DNA from: G020348385 sp964410125
GTDB taxonomy: Bacteria; Acidobacteriota; Aminicenantia; Aminicenantales; Aminicenantaceae
Assembly (NCBI GenBank): GCA_964410125.1
Contig: CAYPGQ010000010.1
Coordinates: forward strand, 16,302 to 80,301
Length of the DNA stretch: 64,000 nt
Direction: 5' to 3'
Position 1 is the first letter of the stretch, and every line of letters begins with the position of its first letter. The position numbers were made by a program, and so were the translations under genes. A model generated the notes under the pieces. The model saw nothing but the letters and a program-made list of their open reading frames with translations, searched no databases and was not told where the DNA came from. Below, piece after piece: positions 34,384 through 44,133 of the stretch.

Positions 34384-36393
34384 TTATTTCACGATATCAT
34401 CACTCATGTAGCGATTCCAGACATTTTCAAACCAGGTGTCATCCTGAGGAATCGGTCGGATATCGATCCACTGCTTTGAAACCTTGCCGCCTTCATCCAA
34501 TGAAACTTCCAATATCTTTTTATTCACAAAGGTATCTTGATCATTCAGCAGAAACTTCCAATCATCGCCGACTTCTGGACATGGAATTTTTCCATTTGGA
34601 TTTTTAACAAGATAAGAGCCTCGGCTCTGCCCTTTCTTATCCAGGTATTCCCCGATTGCCTCCAGATACAGGGCATGAGTCAAACCCAGGTCGAGGTTTT
34701 TGAATGCTTCAGGCAGTTCTTCACAAGACGGAATCCTCATATCACTTTGGAGCCTCTGGTAGAGTTGCCAGGCCTTATCGATGTATTCCTCGATTCTGCC
34801 CGGTTCCCGGATGTGAGCGCCACAGGCGGTCATTCTCTCTTGAATCTCATTTCTCGACTCTCGGAGAAGGTTATCATTCTTTAGGCTGGGATCGATGACA
34901 CTTTTGGCAAACGCCAGTTTATTGGTAATTTGATCTTGGACTAAGTCGAGGAATTCTTTATCTTGAGGAGGATCGCCCCGATAACGTCTAGCAATGTACA
35001 AAGCGGCCCGCAGACTTCCCACCTGACCGGAATTCAAAGCCGATCCACCCGGCCGGTAAACACCATGGGTTCCGTTTACCTCGCCCACCGGAAACAGATG
35101 TCTGACATTGCTTTCCCACCAAATAGTACCCTTTAGTCCACCGTTATTGTGTTGGGCACAGACCGCTATCTCGAGGTGTTCCTTTGTTATGTCGATCCCA
35201 TGGTCTTTGTAAAGATCGATGGCGGGGTGGTTCATTTTTTGGAGTCTTTCGATAGGAGTTCCCAACAAAGCACTGGATTTTTCGAGGTAATCGAAAGCTT
35301 CCTTTCCCAAATGTTCAAAAGAAAAATCTTCCAGGACTCCTCCCCCGCTGGGATTTTGGGTAAAATCCAGATAAACCCGCCTCCCCTTGAGAACCGTCTC
35401 CTGGTAGACCAGGATGTCGATCAAAGACGAACCATATTCCGACACCTTTCGAGGATCGAACGGCCACTGATAGCCTTTAAGGAAAATAGCAGTTGCCAGT
35501 TTTCCCATATCCGGAAAATAATCGTTCATGAAATCGCGTTCGTCTTGCCCATCCCTATCTGTGGAAATATAACGCGGAATAACCTGCTGATAGGACCCGG
35601 AAAGATTCCACCGAAACTCGATCGATGCCAATCCGAACTGGGATTCGGTCAGATTATTCCCAATGGCTCCAACCGCAAAAGCCAAACCATGGGAACCGAC
35701 CTGGCTTTCGGGATAAACTGACGTTTTGTAGATCCCGGCCGGCCCACCCGTCGCGAACACCACATTTAGGGCATTGAAGATCACGAATCCATAGTTTTTT
35801 GGATCGATATTATTCCTGTCGAGGGCAATGGCGCCGACCACTCTTTTTTCTGGGCCCTCCTCTGAAGACAACAGTCCGACGATCTCGTGCCGATCGAAAA
35901 CAACGATTCCCTTTTCCTTTACTTCTTTTGAAAGCGCTTTGAACATCAAATTCGAAGTCAGAGGCCCGGCCGAGGTGGCTCTTCCCCGGGAATCGTGGTC
36001 TGTTTTATATCCTACATAACCCCCATACCTATCGTGCGGAAACGGAACACCTAAGCCGACAAGATTGAAGAATGCCTGGGCTGAGTTCATGGCTTCACAC
36101 AGAGCGATATCGCCGTGCATGCATCCTCCTTTGAAGAGGTCTTGCGCCATTTCCAAAGGAGAGTCGGGAGATTCACCGGAAACGGAAAGCTTGTAATATG
36201 TTTGTTTATCCGATCCGGCGTTGTTCGAGGTGCCGCCACCCCAATAATCTGTGGCGATCGCGATATCTTTTTGGCCGTATTTGTACAAACTCACTGCCGC
36301 ATTCAAGGCCGCATCCCCGCTGCCAATGATCAGTGTGTTGAGTGAGTACAAGGGAATTTTTTTCCCTTCGACTTTGATCATGCTTCTTTTCAT
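34384..36393 (-). CDS. FAD-dependent fumarate-reductase/succinate-dehydrogenase-like flavoprotein
   Basis: 669-aa cytoplasmic flavoprotein. FAD-binding 'NTLIIGSGDAALNAAVSLY' lies at residues 18-36, and 'VVFATGGPAGIYKTSVYPE' and 'PVGEVNGTHGVYRPGGSAL' are the other FAD contacts of the SdhA/AprA/NadB group; the C-terminal helical domain is present. It begins 2 bp after the OYE gene, so the two are one operon. No iron-sulfur subunit or membrane anchor is adjacent. Substrate unknown; reduction or desaturation of an enoate together with the OYE partner is an inference. Confidence 0.85.
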   Translation of the reverse strand: MKRSMIKVEGKKIPLYSLNTLIIGSGDAALNAAVSLYKYGQKDIAIATDYWGGGTSNNAGSDKQTYYKLSVSGESPDSPLEMAQDLFKGGCMHGDIALCEAMNSAQAFFNLVGLGVPFPHDRYGGYVGYKTDHDSRGRATSAGPLTSNLMFKALSKEVKEKGIVVFDRHEIVGLLSSEEGPEKRVVGAIALDRNNIDPKNYGFVIFNALNVVFATGGPAGIYKTSVYPESQVGSHGLAFAVGAIGNNLTESQFGLASIEFRWNLSGSYQQVIPRYISTDRDGQDERDFMNDYFPDMGKLATAIFLKGYQWPFDPRKVSEYGSSLIDILVYQETVLKGRRVYLDFTQNPSGGGVLEDFSFEHLGKEAFDYLEKSSALLGTPIERLQKMNHPAIDLYKDHGIDITKEHLEIAVCAQHNNGGLKGTIWWESNVRHLFPVGEVNGTHGVYRPGGSALNSGQVGSLRAALYIARRYRGDPPQDKEFLDLVQDQITNKLAFAKSVIDPSLKNDNLLRESRNEIQERMTACGAHIREPGRIEEYIDKAWQLYQRLQSDMRIPSCEELPEAFKNLDLGLTHALYLEAIGEYLDKKGQSRGSYLVKNPNGKIPCPEVGDDWKFLLNDQDTFVNKKILEVSLDEGGKVSKQWIDIRPIPQDDTWFENVWNRYMSDDIVK

Positions 36394-36395
36394 TA

Positions 36396-37736
36396 TTAAG
36401 TCCTCTCCCGCAGAAGGGTTTTATATCTCTTACCGTAGATTTTCTTATCTCTCATAACACACCCAGCAGAACCTCCCATTCGCATCATTTCGGTGCATCG
36501 GGAACAAGAGATACAAACTTTCTTTGGATCCAAAAATCCCGAGTTCATTAAATCTTTAGGAGCTTCTGGGTAAGCGAAAGCCATTCTTCCTATTCCAATA
36601 AAACTGGCCTCATTATTTCTGAGAACAGCCGCCCCCACATTTGGAAAAAATTGTCGCAGCCAGGAATAGCCTGTCCCTACCATCGGAATCTCTGGGAATT
36701 CTGTCTGCAAATCTGCTGTGATGGATATGAGTCGAGAAATTCCTTCCAATGGATTTTCAGGAGGTATGGGAGCTCCGGGAAGAGGGCGGTCGAAGGGCCT
36801 CCCCAGGTGAGGGAATAAATAGGGAATCCCAGCCGTGATGTTGAAAAGAGAGCAGCCTTCATCGATCAGGCAAGACACAACTTGTTTCGGTTCTGTCAGA
36901 TCGATCTTCTCCGCTTCTTCCTTTGAACTGCCAAAACCATAAGGGAAGGGAATCCCGTCATAGACATTCATCCGTACTGTAATGCCAACCTGGGAAACCT
37001 CTTGACGGATTTTTTTGGCGATATCTGTGAGAAAACGAACTCTATTGCTAAAAAAACCTCCATACTTGCTGTTTTGTCGATCAAATGCAGCCAAAAGCTC
37101 ATTGATGACATAACCATGGCAGGCTTTTATGTCCACAGCATCAAAACCGGCTTGATATGCCAGAAGAGCGGCATCGACAAAATTCTCCTGCAAACGATCC
37201 AATTCCTTATCGCTGAAAATATGTAAAGTCTTCTTCTTTTCATCCAAAAAAGGGTTTACTAATGTCACTTGCGGCTGAGGCATTCCTCGAGGCCTGCTGT
37301 AACGGCCTGAATGAGTCAATTGAAGAACACAATAGATGTCATGTCCGGCTCCAATGGACTGGATGGCTTCCTCTCGAGTTTCTGCGACCAGTCTTGTAAA
37401 ACCATCCACATTCTTTGTGTGTAGCCACAGTTGACGGGGATTGGACCGGCCATCTGGAACCACACTTGTCGCTTCAAACCAGAGCAAAGCGCTTCCGCCA
37501 CTGGAAAAACGTTTGTAACGTCTAAAGGTCAAATCACTGGGTGATCCATCCGGATTGGCATCATATCCTTCCATGGGTTGGACGGCTAAACGGTTGGCTA
37601 TTTTTTTCGATCCCAGAGTAATATCTTCGAACAGGGGGCTCAAATCCGTCTGAAAAGGAAGCTCTACCCCCAAATCAGAGACCTTCTTGAGCAATTCTTC
37701 ACTTGAATGAAAAGCAAACGTCTCATGTTGGGACAT
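36396..37736 (-). CDS. Old-yellow-enzyme family NADH:flavin oxidoreductase with cysteine cluster
   Basis: 446-aa FMN-dependent oxidoreductase. TIM-barrel landmarks: 'NRLAVQPMEGYDA', 'LQLTHSGRYSRP', 'GFDAVDIKACHGYVINELL' (catalytic His region), 'DRQNSKYGG' and 'VGTGYSW'. The C-terminus carries 'CISCSRCTEMMRMGGSAGC', a C-x2-C-x2-C-x11-C pattern for a 4Fe-4S cluster as in 2,4-dienoyl-CoA reductase-type OYEs, but the second flavin/NAD domain of those enzymes is absent, and the separate flavoprotein next door may stand in for it. First gene of the pair; divergent from the phosphatase gene. The Shine-Dalgarno AAGGGA is very close to the ATG. Confidence 0.87.
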   Translation of the reverse strand: MSQHETFAFHSSEELLKKVSDLGVELPFQTDLSPLFEDITLGSKKIANRLAVQPMEGYDANPDGSPSDLTFRRYKRFSSGGSALLWFEATSVVPDGRSNPRQLWLHTKNVDGFTRLVAETREEAIQSIGAGHDIYCVLQLTHSGRYSRPRGMPQPQVTLVNPFLDEKKKTLHIFSDKELDRLQENFVDAALLAYQAGFDAVDIKACHGYVINELLAAFDRQNSKYGGFFSNRVRFLTDIAKKIRQEVSQVGITVRMNVYDGIPFPYGFGSSKEEAEKIDLTEPKQVVSCLIDEGCSLFNITAGIPYLFPHLGRPFDRPLPGAPIPPENPLEGISRLISITADLQTEFPEIPMVGTGYSWLRQFFPNVGAAVLRNNEASFIGIGRMAFAYPEAPKDLMNSGFLDPKKVCISCSRCTEMMRMGGSAGCVMRDKKIYGKRYKTLLRERT

Positions 37737-37855
37737 GGTCCCTTATAGTGTATCGAAATTTTCATCCAAAGAGAACGAAAAATTAGATCCGGATGAGCTT
37801 ACAGAGAAATTGAGGTGACTTGACCGGAGCTGTTTGCTGTGGTAATAGCTAGGCG

Positions 37856-40330
37856 ATGAAAGGAATATTCAGACGCTTCAAACAAAAAAACATCCCCGAC
37901 AAAAAGGAGACGCCCGAGCAGAACGATAAATATATACCAGACGAGCTGACGCTAAAAAAAATGGGGGAAAAACAGATCTCCCCTCTGAATGATCCTGTAT
38001 GGAAATCCTCATTGCTGGTCGTCTCAGGCAGTTTTTTACTCGGTCTTTTGCGGCTCGTGATCGGCTTCTCCCATCCGATCGCCTCCTGGTTTCTCGCCCT
38101 CATTTCCCTGATTATTTGGGGATTTGCGGTCAGGCTACTTCTCATGGATGCCAAATTGAAAAAATTCTGGGTTGGCTGGCTCATTTTGTGCGTTGTTTTA
38201 CCCATCATCCTTTCTAGGGATGAAAGCCTCTGGATGGCAGCCGTGGGAGGCTCCTTTATCTTCCTGTTGTTTCGGAAGTACAGACCCTATCGGCATCTCA
38301 CGTCTCGGCGGCGCGCAGCCTTGTTTCTTCTGGGTTTTCTGGTCCTAATTCTGCTCGGAATCGGAGGAAGAACTATATCCACCCCAGAATCCGAGGAATC
38401 CTTACCAGGTGAGGTTCAAGCCGGATACTCGGTCATACCTGAGGCGGCAGGTATGGGCGCCTTCCTGGGACGCTACGCTTCCGGATCACTCGAACTCTTC
38501 TGGTTTTTCAGCCTTCTACATATTTTTTTTCGTGCCCGCCTGCATTTCATGAAACTCAAACCGAAGCTGGCTCTCAGTGCCGTTTTGATCGCTGTTGTTC
38601 CGCTGATTCTTATTATCCTTATGGGATTCCTTATCCTTTACGGAACATTGGGAGCGTCTAGAGCTATTCAGGCAAGATCCATTCTGTATGACTGGAAAAG
38701 CTTATCTGCAGCCGATGAAAATTTCATTCCCAATGTATTTGCACAATCGTTCACATATGAAAAAACAGATGAAAGCCTTTTTGCCCAAGGAAAAACACCT
38801 CTTTGGCTTCAGGGACTTCTCTCGTCACTCGCCACAAAGGACTCTCCTTATATTGAAAACAAAGAACTGAATATGGCTGACTATTTTTGGCTAGACTCTG
38901 GATTATGGCTCATTCGCATCAAAAAAGAGGCAGGTAATATACTGTCTATACAAGGAGGAAGGATTGACCAGTCCATGTTGAGCCGGCTGGCCAAAATGGT
39001 ACGAACCGATGTGAGCTTTGTCTTTTCCAGTTCTGTCAGGATGACCATCGCCGGCACACCCGTGCGCTTAGTGGAGGAAGAAGAGGGAAAACCCATAGAA
39101 AAGCTTTTTGGAAAATATGTTTCAGAAGATGCTGCACAAAAAGATATTCGGCCATCTTCCCCATCCTTTTGGCACCGCCCATTATACTTCGGGATGACAG
39201 ATATCGATGTTTTTTCTCTTGTCTCGGAAAAGTTAGAAAGCAGGAAAATGCTTCTTCTGTTGGAGGTAATCCTCGCCAATACTTTGAACGAATTGACTTC
39301 GCAAAAGAATCCTTTTAGCTTGGCAGTCATGATAGCACTTTTAGCACTGGCTGTTTCAATGCTCATATTCGAAGCTTTTATGTTCTTTTTTGGAGTCCGC
39401 ATCACCACCGGCTTCACATCTGCCGTTCGGGCCCTGTACCGCGGTACCAAACGTATCGCTAAGGGAGACCTGGATACCCAAATCGAAATCCCCAACGAGG
39501 ATGAGTTGGGTGACCTTGCCGCCTCATTCAACGCCATGACCAAAGCCGTCCAAAGGGGACGGGAAGAGGCCATTCTACGAGCACATCTGGAGAGCGAACT
39601 GGATACAGCGCGAAAAATCCAGGAAAAACTGCTGCCGCATGAGATGCCTCGATTTCGTGGTTTCGAAATCGCCGGCACCAGCATTCCAAGCAAACAAGTC
39701 GGTGGAGATTATTTCGATTTTCTGGACCTGGGAGAGGGACAACTGGGAATTGCCATCGCCGATGTTTCCGGTAAAGGTATTCCTGCAGCCCTTCTAATGG
39801 CCAATCTTCAAGCAAGCCTTCATGCCCAAACCTTTGAGACCGAAAAAGTGGCGGATGTGACTGCACGCATTAACAACCTGCTCGTCAAATCGACAGATTC
39901 CAACATGTTCGTGACCTTTTTTTATGGACTTCTGAACAGGAATAAGTCGACCTTCACTTCCACGAACGCCGGCCATAATCATCCCCTTCTCCTAAGATTC
40001 GACCAAACAATGGAATACCTGGCAAAAGGAGGACTCGTTTTGGGATTCCTCCCGGATCAAAAGTATGCGCAGCAAACCACGACTTTGCAGCCTGGCGATG
40101 TCCTTGTTTTATACACCGACGGCATCACAGAGGCAAGAACTCCGGATGAAAAGGCTGTTCAGGAAAAACTTTTTGGTGAAGACCGACTAATTCAAGTTGT
40201 TAAAGAGAGCGCCTCTCTTTCGGCCAGGGAAATCCAGTCTGCCATCCTCCAGGCTGTATCCAATCACACAAAAAACACTCCACAAGGTGACGATATAACT
40301 CTTGTTGTTATCAAACGCCGAATAGCCTAA
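37856..40330 (+). CDS. RsbU-like PP2C serine phosphatase with membrane and HAMP domains
   Basis: 824-aa integral membrane signalling protein. N-terminal membrane helices occupy about residues 45-185 and 210-275 and another lies near 490-515; a sensor-like extracytoplasmic stretch lies between. A HAMP linker ('RIAKGDLDTQIEIPNEDELG') at about 540-560 leads to a SpoIIE/PP2C domain from about 600: 'PSKQVGGDYFDFLDL', 'IADVSGKGIPAALLMANL', 'VLYTDGITEA', 'GDDITLVVIK', retaining the metal-binding Asp residues. It would dephosphorylate an anti-sigma-factor antagonist in response to an envelope signal; no STAS or anti-sigma gene is adjacent. HutH-like lyase starts 14 bp downstream. Confidence 0.9.
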   Translation: MKGIFRRFKQKNIPDKKETPEQNDKYIPDELTLKKMGEKQISPLNDPVWKSSLLVVSGSFLLGLLRLVIGFSHPIASWFLALISLIIWGFAVRLLLMDAKLKKFWVGWLILCVVLPIILSRDESLWMAAVGGSFIFLLFRKYRPYRHLTSRRRAALFLLGFLVLILLGIGGRTISTPESEESLPGEVQAGYSVIPEAAGMGAFLGRYASGSLELFWFFSLLHIFFRARLHFMKLKPKLALSAVLIAVVPLILIILMGFLILYGTLGASRAIQARSILYDWKSLSAADENFIPNVFAQSFTYEKTDESLFAQGKTPLWLQGLLSSLATKDSPYIENKELNMADYFWLDSGLWLIRIKKEAGNILSIQGGRIDQSMLSRLAKMVRTDVSFVFSSSVRMTIAGTPVRLVEEEEGKPIEKLFGKYVSEDAAQKDIRPSSPSFWHRPLYFGMTDIDVFSLVSEKLESRKMLLLLEVILANTLNELTSQKNPFSLAVMIALLALAVSMLIFEAFMFFFGVRITTGFTSAVRALYRGTKRIAKGDLDTQIEIPNEDELGDLAASFNAMTKAVQRGREEAILRAHLESELDTARKIQEKLLPHEMPRFRGFEIAGTSIPSKQVGGDYFDFLDLGEGQLGIAIADVSGKGIPAALLMANLQASLHAQTFETEKVADVTARINNLLVKSTDSNMFVTFFYGLLNRNKSTFTSTNAGHNHPLLLRFDQTMEYLAKGGLVLGFLPDQKYAQQTTTLQPGDVLVLYTDGITEARTPDEKAVQEKLFGEDRLIQVVKESASLSAREIQSAILQAVSNHTKNTPQGDDITLVVIKRRIA

Positions 40331-40344
40331 AAAAGGAGAACACT

Positions 40345-41865
40345 GTGATCACCATCGACGGCAATTCTCTTACCATCGAACAGGTCCTCCAGGTCGCCAG
40401 AAACAAAGAAAAGGTCAAAATCCACAAAAAGAACAAAGAATTGGTGGATAAAAACGCCGCTGTGGTGGAGGATTTTGTGAAGGACGGCCAAGTTGTTTAC
40501 GGGATCACCACAGGCATCGGGAGTTTTGCCGATGTGCTGATCCCCAGAGAACATGTGAGGGAACTCCAGAAAAACCTGTTGATGTCCCACTCCTCGGGAA
40601 CCGGGCCCTTTATCGAAGATGACCAGGTCCGGGCTATGATGCTTCTACGGATCAATGCTTTGATCAAAGGCTATTCCGGAATAAGATGGGAAACACTCCA
40701 GAGACTCCTTCACTTCATGAATAACGACATCCTTCCCCGAGTCCCCCAAAAAGGGAGCGTTGGGGCAAGTGGCGACCTGGTTCCTCTGGCCCATATGTCG
40801 GCCCCGCTGATCGGATTGGGCCTGGTGAAATACAAAGGGGAAATCTGGGATGCGGCCGACCTCCTCTCGAAATTGGGCCTAAAACCGATCACACTCGAAG
40901 CAAAAGAAGGATTGGCTTTGATCAACGGAACCCAGTTGATGTCGGCTGTAGGAGTCCTGAATGCTTATGACAGCCTGATTCTTTGCAAGACGGCCGACAT
41001 TGCTTCGGCATGCTCGATCGAAGCCCTTCGGGGCACGGATGTTCCGTTCGACTCGAGGGTGCATATGCTGAGACCCCATCCGGGCCAGAGCATAGTGGCC
41101 GACAACATCAAGAGGCTGCTGGAAGCCAGCCAAATCCTCCCGAGCCACAGTGAGTGCGACAAAGTTCAGGATGCCTATTCTTTGCGCTGCATCCCCCAGG
41201 TGCACGGGGCAACACGCGACACGGTCGACTATGCTTCTGTTGTGCTCGAAACAGAGATCAATTCTGTCACAGACAATCCGATTGTTTTCACCGAGACCAA
41301 AGATAGTATTAGTTGCGGCAATTTTCACGGGCAGCCCATTGCATTCGTTCTTGATTTTTTAGGGATCGGAATCTCCGAACTGGCCAATATTTCCGAAAGA
41401 AGAATCGAACGGCTGGTGGATCCGGCTCTGTCCAATCTTCCTCCATTCTTGACTCCGGAAGGAGGGCTAAACACAGGGTATATGATCACACAGTATACGG
41501 CTGCGGCTCTAGTCTCGGAGAACAAGGTCCTATCCCACCCAGCATCGGTCGACTCCATTCCCACATCAGCCAATCAGGAAGACCACGTGAGTATGGGAGC
41601 CATCGCAGCGTTCAAAGGAGCGGACATCGTCCAAAATGTTAGGGATGTCCTGGCGATTGAATTGCTGTGTGCAGCACAGGGATTGGATTTTATCGCAGAA
41701 AAACCGGGAAAAGGCGTAGAGGTTGCCCAAAAGATTATCCGGGAACACATCCCGACACTTACCCAGGACAGGGTGATGTCCTATGACATTGAAAAGATGG
41801 CAGAACTGATTTTTGACCAGACTGTTATTAGCGCTATCGAAACAGAAATCGGCCCCCTCCTTTAA
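40345..41865 (+). CDS. hutH: Histidine ammonia-lyase
   Basis: 506-aa MIO-dependent lyase converting histidine to urocanate and ammonia. Ala141-Ser142-Gly143 in 'GSVGASGDLVPLAH' form the MIO cofactor; Tyr52 lies in 'VVYGITTGIGSF'. Specificity markers favour histidine: Ser81-His82 in 'NLLMSHSSGTG' (Phe-Leu in PAL, His-Leu in TAL) and 'NQEDHVSMG' instead of the PAL-type 'NQDVNSLG'. GTG start with AAGGAG upstream, 14 bp after the phosphatase stop, so likely co-transcribed. No hutU, hutI or hutG is in the window, so whether the product enters glutamate catabolism here cannot be seen. Confidence 0.9.
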   Translation: MITIDGNSLTIEQVLQVARNKEKVKIHKKNKELVDKNAAVVEDFVKDGQVVYGITTGIGSFADVLIPREHVRELQKNLLMSHSSGTGPFIEDDQVRAMMLLRINALIKGYSGIRWETLQRLLHFMNNDILPRVPQKGSVGASGDLVPLAHMSAPLIGLGLVKYKGEIWDAADLLSKLGLKPITLEAKEGLALINGTQLMSAVGVLNAYDSLILCKTADIASACSIEALRGTDVPFDSRVHMLRPHPGQSIVADNIKRLLEASQILPSHSECDKVQDAYSLRCIPQVHGATRDTVDYASVVLETEINSVTDNPIVFTETKDSISCGNFHGQPIAFVLDFLGIGISELANISERRIERLVDPALSNLPPFLTPEGGLNTGYMITQYTAAALVSENKVLSHPASVDSIPTSANQEDHVSMGAIAAFKGADIVQNVRDVLAIELLCAAQGLDFIAEKPGKGVEVAQKIIREHIPTLTQDRVMSYDIEKMAELIFDQTVISAIETEIGPLL

Positions 41866-42160
41866 AGTCTTAATCTTTATCAAATAGTGCCAATCAGGTG
41901 TGTCATGAGCGACATTGAGGATCTAGCCATTCGGAATTGTCCTTCGAGGGCATCCGACAATGTCGGACGACGAGGATGTATTGAGCACGACTTTATTTGA
42001 GAATTAGAGATACAGACAAGCACAGGAAAAGAAGCCAGAGTTGTAGAGATTGAGAGTTAATGAGCGGAGTTCCGGAGGCGCCGAGAAGGACGATAAAGGA
42101 ATGGCGTGAAAGATCCACACTAAAGCGAAGGAGATACCTGATGGGCCTTGCCTATTGCTT
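41866..42160. other. Gene-free stretch with palindromic DNA
   Basis: No plausible gene in 295 bp between hutH and the convergent epimerase. It contains a short near-perfect palindrome TCCGACAATGTCGGA at 41953-41967 inside CATCC/GGATG arms (41951-41955 and 41974-41978), and partly matching outer arms, ATCAGGT at 41893-41899 with ACCTGAT at 42136-42142 (10 of 13 when extended). Bases 42000-42130 are strongly purine-rich on the plus strand. It may be a palindromic repeat or structured RNA; no simple terminator is apparent. Confidence 0.45.
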
Positions 42161-43132
42161 TTAGATCAATTGTTTGAAGGCTTGGATGTCGCGTTTGATT
42201 CTTGCTTCGCAGATTTTAGGCCACTCTTCTCTTGCTGTAATAGCCATTTCGCCGCTTTTCATCGCCTCATCTGTTTGAAGGGCCAATCGAAGAATGAGGG
42301 CAAATTCTTCTGCTGTTAAATCAGGAAATTTCGAAAGAAACAGGGAATCGAACACTGGGAGAAAAAATTCTCCGCCGTGGTCCTCGATCGTGAGGTTTAT
42401 ATTCCTCTGTGAGAGACCGAGAAAATCACAAATCTTCCGTAGATCGATCACGCCCTTCCCGATCTCAACCGGAAAGGTAGTCAATCCGGTATCATCTAGA
42501 ATGACAGCCCCATCTTTAATATGGGTACAAACTACCCAGGGAAGAATCCTTTGTGTGGCACTGATCGGATCTTCGAGCATGGTCAACAGGTTCATGGTAT
42601 CCAGGCAAATCCCCAAGTAATCACCTGGCTCGGCCTCACAACGATCAAATAACCGCAGAAGCTCATGGGTTGTGAATTCGAAATGGGTTTCAATAGCCAG
42701 GATTACATTGTTATCCATCAACATCTGCCGTTGAGCCCGAAGGCTTTTGGCCATCTCTTCGAGCAGGGTTTCTGTCACCGGGCTTTGAGGATCCCACCGC
42801 ATCAATCCACCTGAACACGATCTCACGAGCGATGTACCAAGAAGGGCTGCCTGTTCGGCCACCTTTTGGTTGATCTCAGTAATATCTTTTTCTTCCCAAG
42901 TCTTCAAATCAAACGGTATATGCTGTGCTCCTCCCCACTCCAAGTAAAGGCCTTTGTCTGAAGCATAACCGGATAAATCTCTCAAATAAGCCTCATCCAC
43001 ATTTTTGGCAACTTCGGGATTCAGCCCTGAAAATTGGACACCTTTGGCCCCGTTTTCCTCGGCCCACTTCAGGACTTCCAAAGGAGACAAATTAAGGGGA
43101 AACAGGCAGTAATTATCGATGCCAACAGCCAT
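42161..43132 (-). CDS. Sugar phosphate isomerase/epimerase (xylose-isomerase-like TIM barrel)
   Basis: 323-aa cytoplasmic protein of the AP-endonuclease-2-like TIM-barrel family. Metal-binding residues appear at 'ILAIETHFEF' (Glu), 'GICLDTMNLL' (Asp), 'VVCTHIKDGAV' (His) and 'NLTIEDHGG' (Glu). No signal peptide, in contrast to the Tat-tagged relative at 58708-59577. It is flanked by gene-poor DNA on both sides and seems monocistronic, so its sugar substrate cannot be inferred. Confidence 0.82.
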   Translation of the reverse strand: MAVGIDNYCLFPLNLSPLEVLKWAEENGAKGVQFSGLNPEVAKNVDEAYLRDLSGYASDKGLYLEWGGAQHIPFDLKTWEEKDITEINQKVAEQAALLGTSLVRSCSGGLMRWDPQSPVTETLLEEMAKSLRAQRQMLMDNNVILAIETHFEFTTHELLRLFDRCEAEPGDYLGICLDTMNLLTMLEDPISATQRILPWVVCTHIKDGAVILDDTGLTTFPVEIGKGVIDLRKICDFLGLSQRNINLTIEDHGGEFFLPVFDSLFLSKFPDLTAEEFALILRLALQTDEAMKSGEMAITAREEWPKICEARIKRDIQAFKQLI

Positions 43133-43401
43133 TTCTTTCTTCTTTTCCTTTTGTTACTGCCCTTTTTATCTTAATAATTCAAATTAATTGAGTCTTTTTA
43201 TAATATGCCACCCGTATTTAACACCAAGATGGGGGCTGAAAGCAACTCATACCGCATAGCTTATAACTTGCAATCATTCCGTAGAATTTATACTCTGTTG
43301 TAAATAAGTTTTACAAATTTTTGGACTTTTCCAGGGAAAGATTATGGCCCAATTCTTGCACACCTAACAGTACTATGTATTCCTTCTAGGAGGGAGAAAG
43401 G

Positions 43402-44124
43402 TTGAGAAAAAAACTTGTCATTTCAGTAATTTTTCTGTGTCTTTTGGGAATATCTCACTCCAACCTGCCGGCGGAATTCCATTTTCAAGCTGATCTGGTA
43501 TCCCGGTATATCTGGAGAGGATTCGATCTGAATCCTTACAAAGAGCCTGCTTTTCAACCATCCATCGAATACGAATTCGGAAACAGCGGATTGTCTATGA
43601 ATCTGTGGATGAGTTTTTCCTTTGCAAATAAAGAACTGAATGAAACTGATTTTACCTTAGCATACACTCGGAAACTGTCTGAACAATTTTCGTTAAAAGC
43701 CGGATTGATTCATTACGGGTGGTATTTTGCGCCGAATTTCCGGTTCCAGGATGATACAAGCCACGAAGTTTTTGCCTGTGTAGGAATGCCGGAGATTGTG
43801 CTCCAGCCTGCAATCACGATTTTTTACGATTTCACCAATGGCGACGGATTTTATGTCCTTCTCGAGACAGAATATTCTTTTGAACCAGTGAAATTTTTAG
43901 AAACCGCCTTCTCTGCCTCTCTCGGTTATAACGGAGGACAGTGGCTGGCCGAAGGAATCGATCCCGGATTCAGCGATCTTAATATAGGCCTATCTCTGGC
44001 CTATGCATGGAATGAGCTTCGAATCATTCCGTTCGCCAACTACACCTTTGTACTATTGGACGCCATCGGGAAAGAAAACCATTTCCAATTTGGAATCTCT
44101 TTGGTCTATAAACTTGAAAAATAG
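43402..44124 (+). CDS. Outer-membrane beta-barrel protein (TorF-like porin family)
   Basis: 240 aa with a signal peptide (MRKKLVISVIFLCLLGISHS) and alternating beta-strands rich in aromatic residues. 'FQADLVSRYIWRGFDLN' at the start of the mature chain is characteristic of TorF-like putative porins, and the protein ends in a typical barrel strand 'QFGISLVYKLEK'. TTG start with GGAGGGAG 5-9 nt upstream; no ATG is nearby. It is 9 bp from the TAP-type peptidase gene and likely co-transcribed. The barrel supports an outer membrane, consistent with a Gram-negative envelope. Confidence 0.72.
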   Translation: MRKKLVISVIFLCLLGISHSNLPAEFHFQADLVSRYIWRGFDLNPYKEPAFQPSIEYEFGNSGLSMNLWMSFSFANKELNETDFTLAYTRKLSEQFSLKAGLIHYGWYFAPNFRFQDDTSHEVFACVGMPEIVLQPAITIFYDFTNGDGFYVLLETEYSFEPVKFLETAFSASLGYNGGQWLAEGIDPGFSDLNIGLSLAYAWNELRIIPFANYTFVLLDAIGKENHFQFGISLVYKLEK

Positions 44125-44133
44125 AGAGAAATC

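Noticed and set aside
37820..37848. TTGACC-17-TAATAG promoter for the PP2C phosphatase
   Set aside because: Would leave a leader of about one base, and no leaderless pattern is seen elsewhere here.
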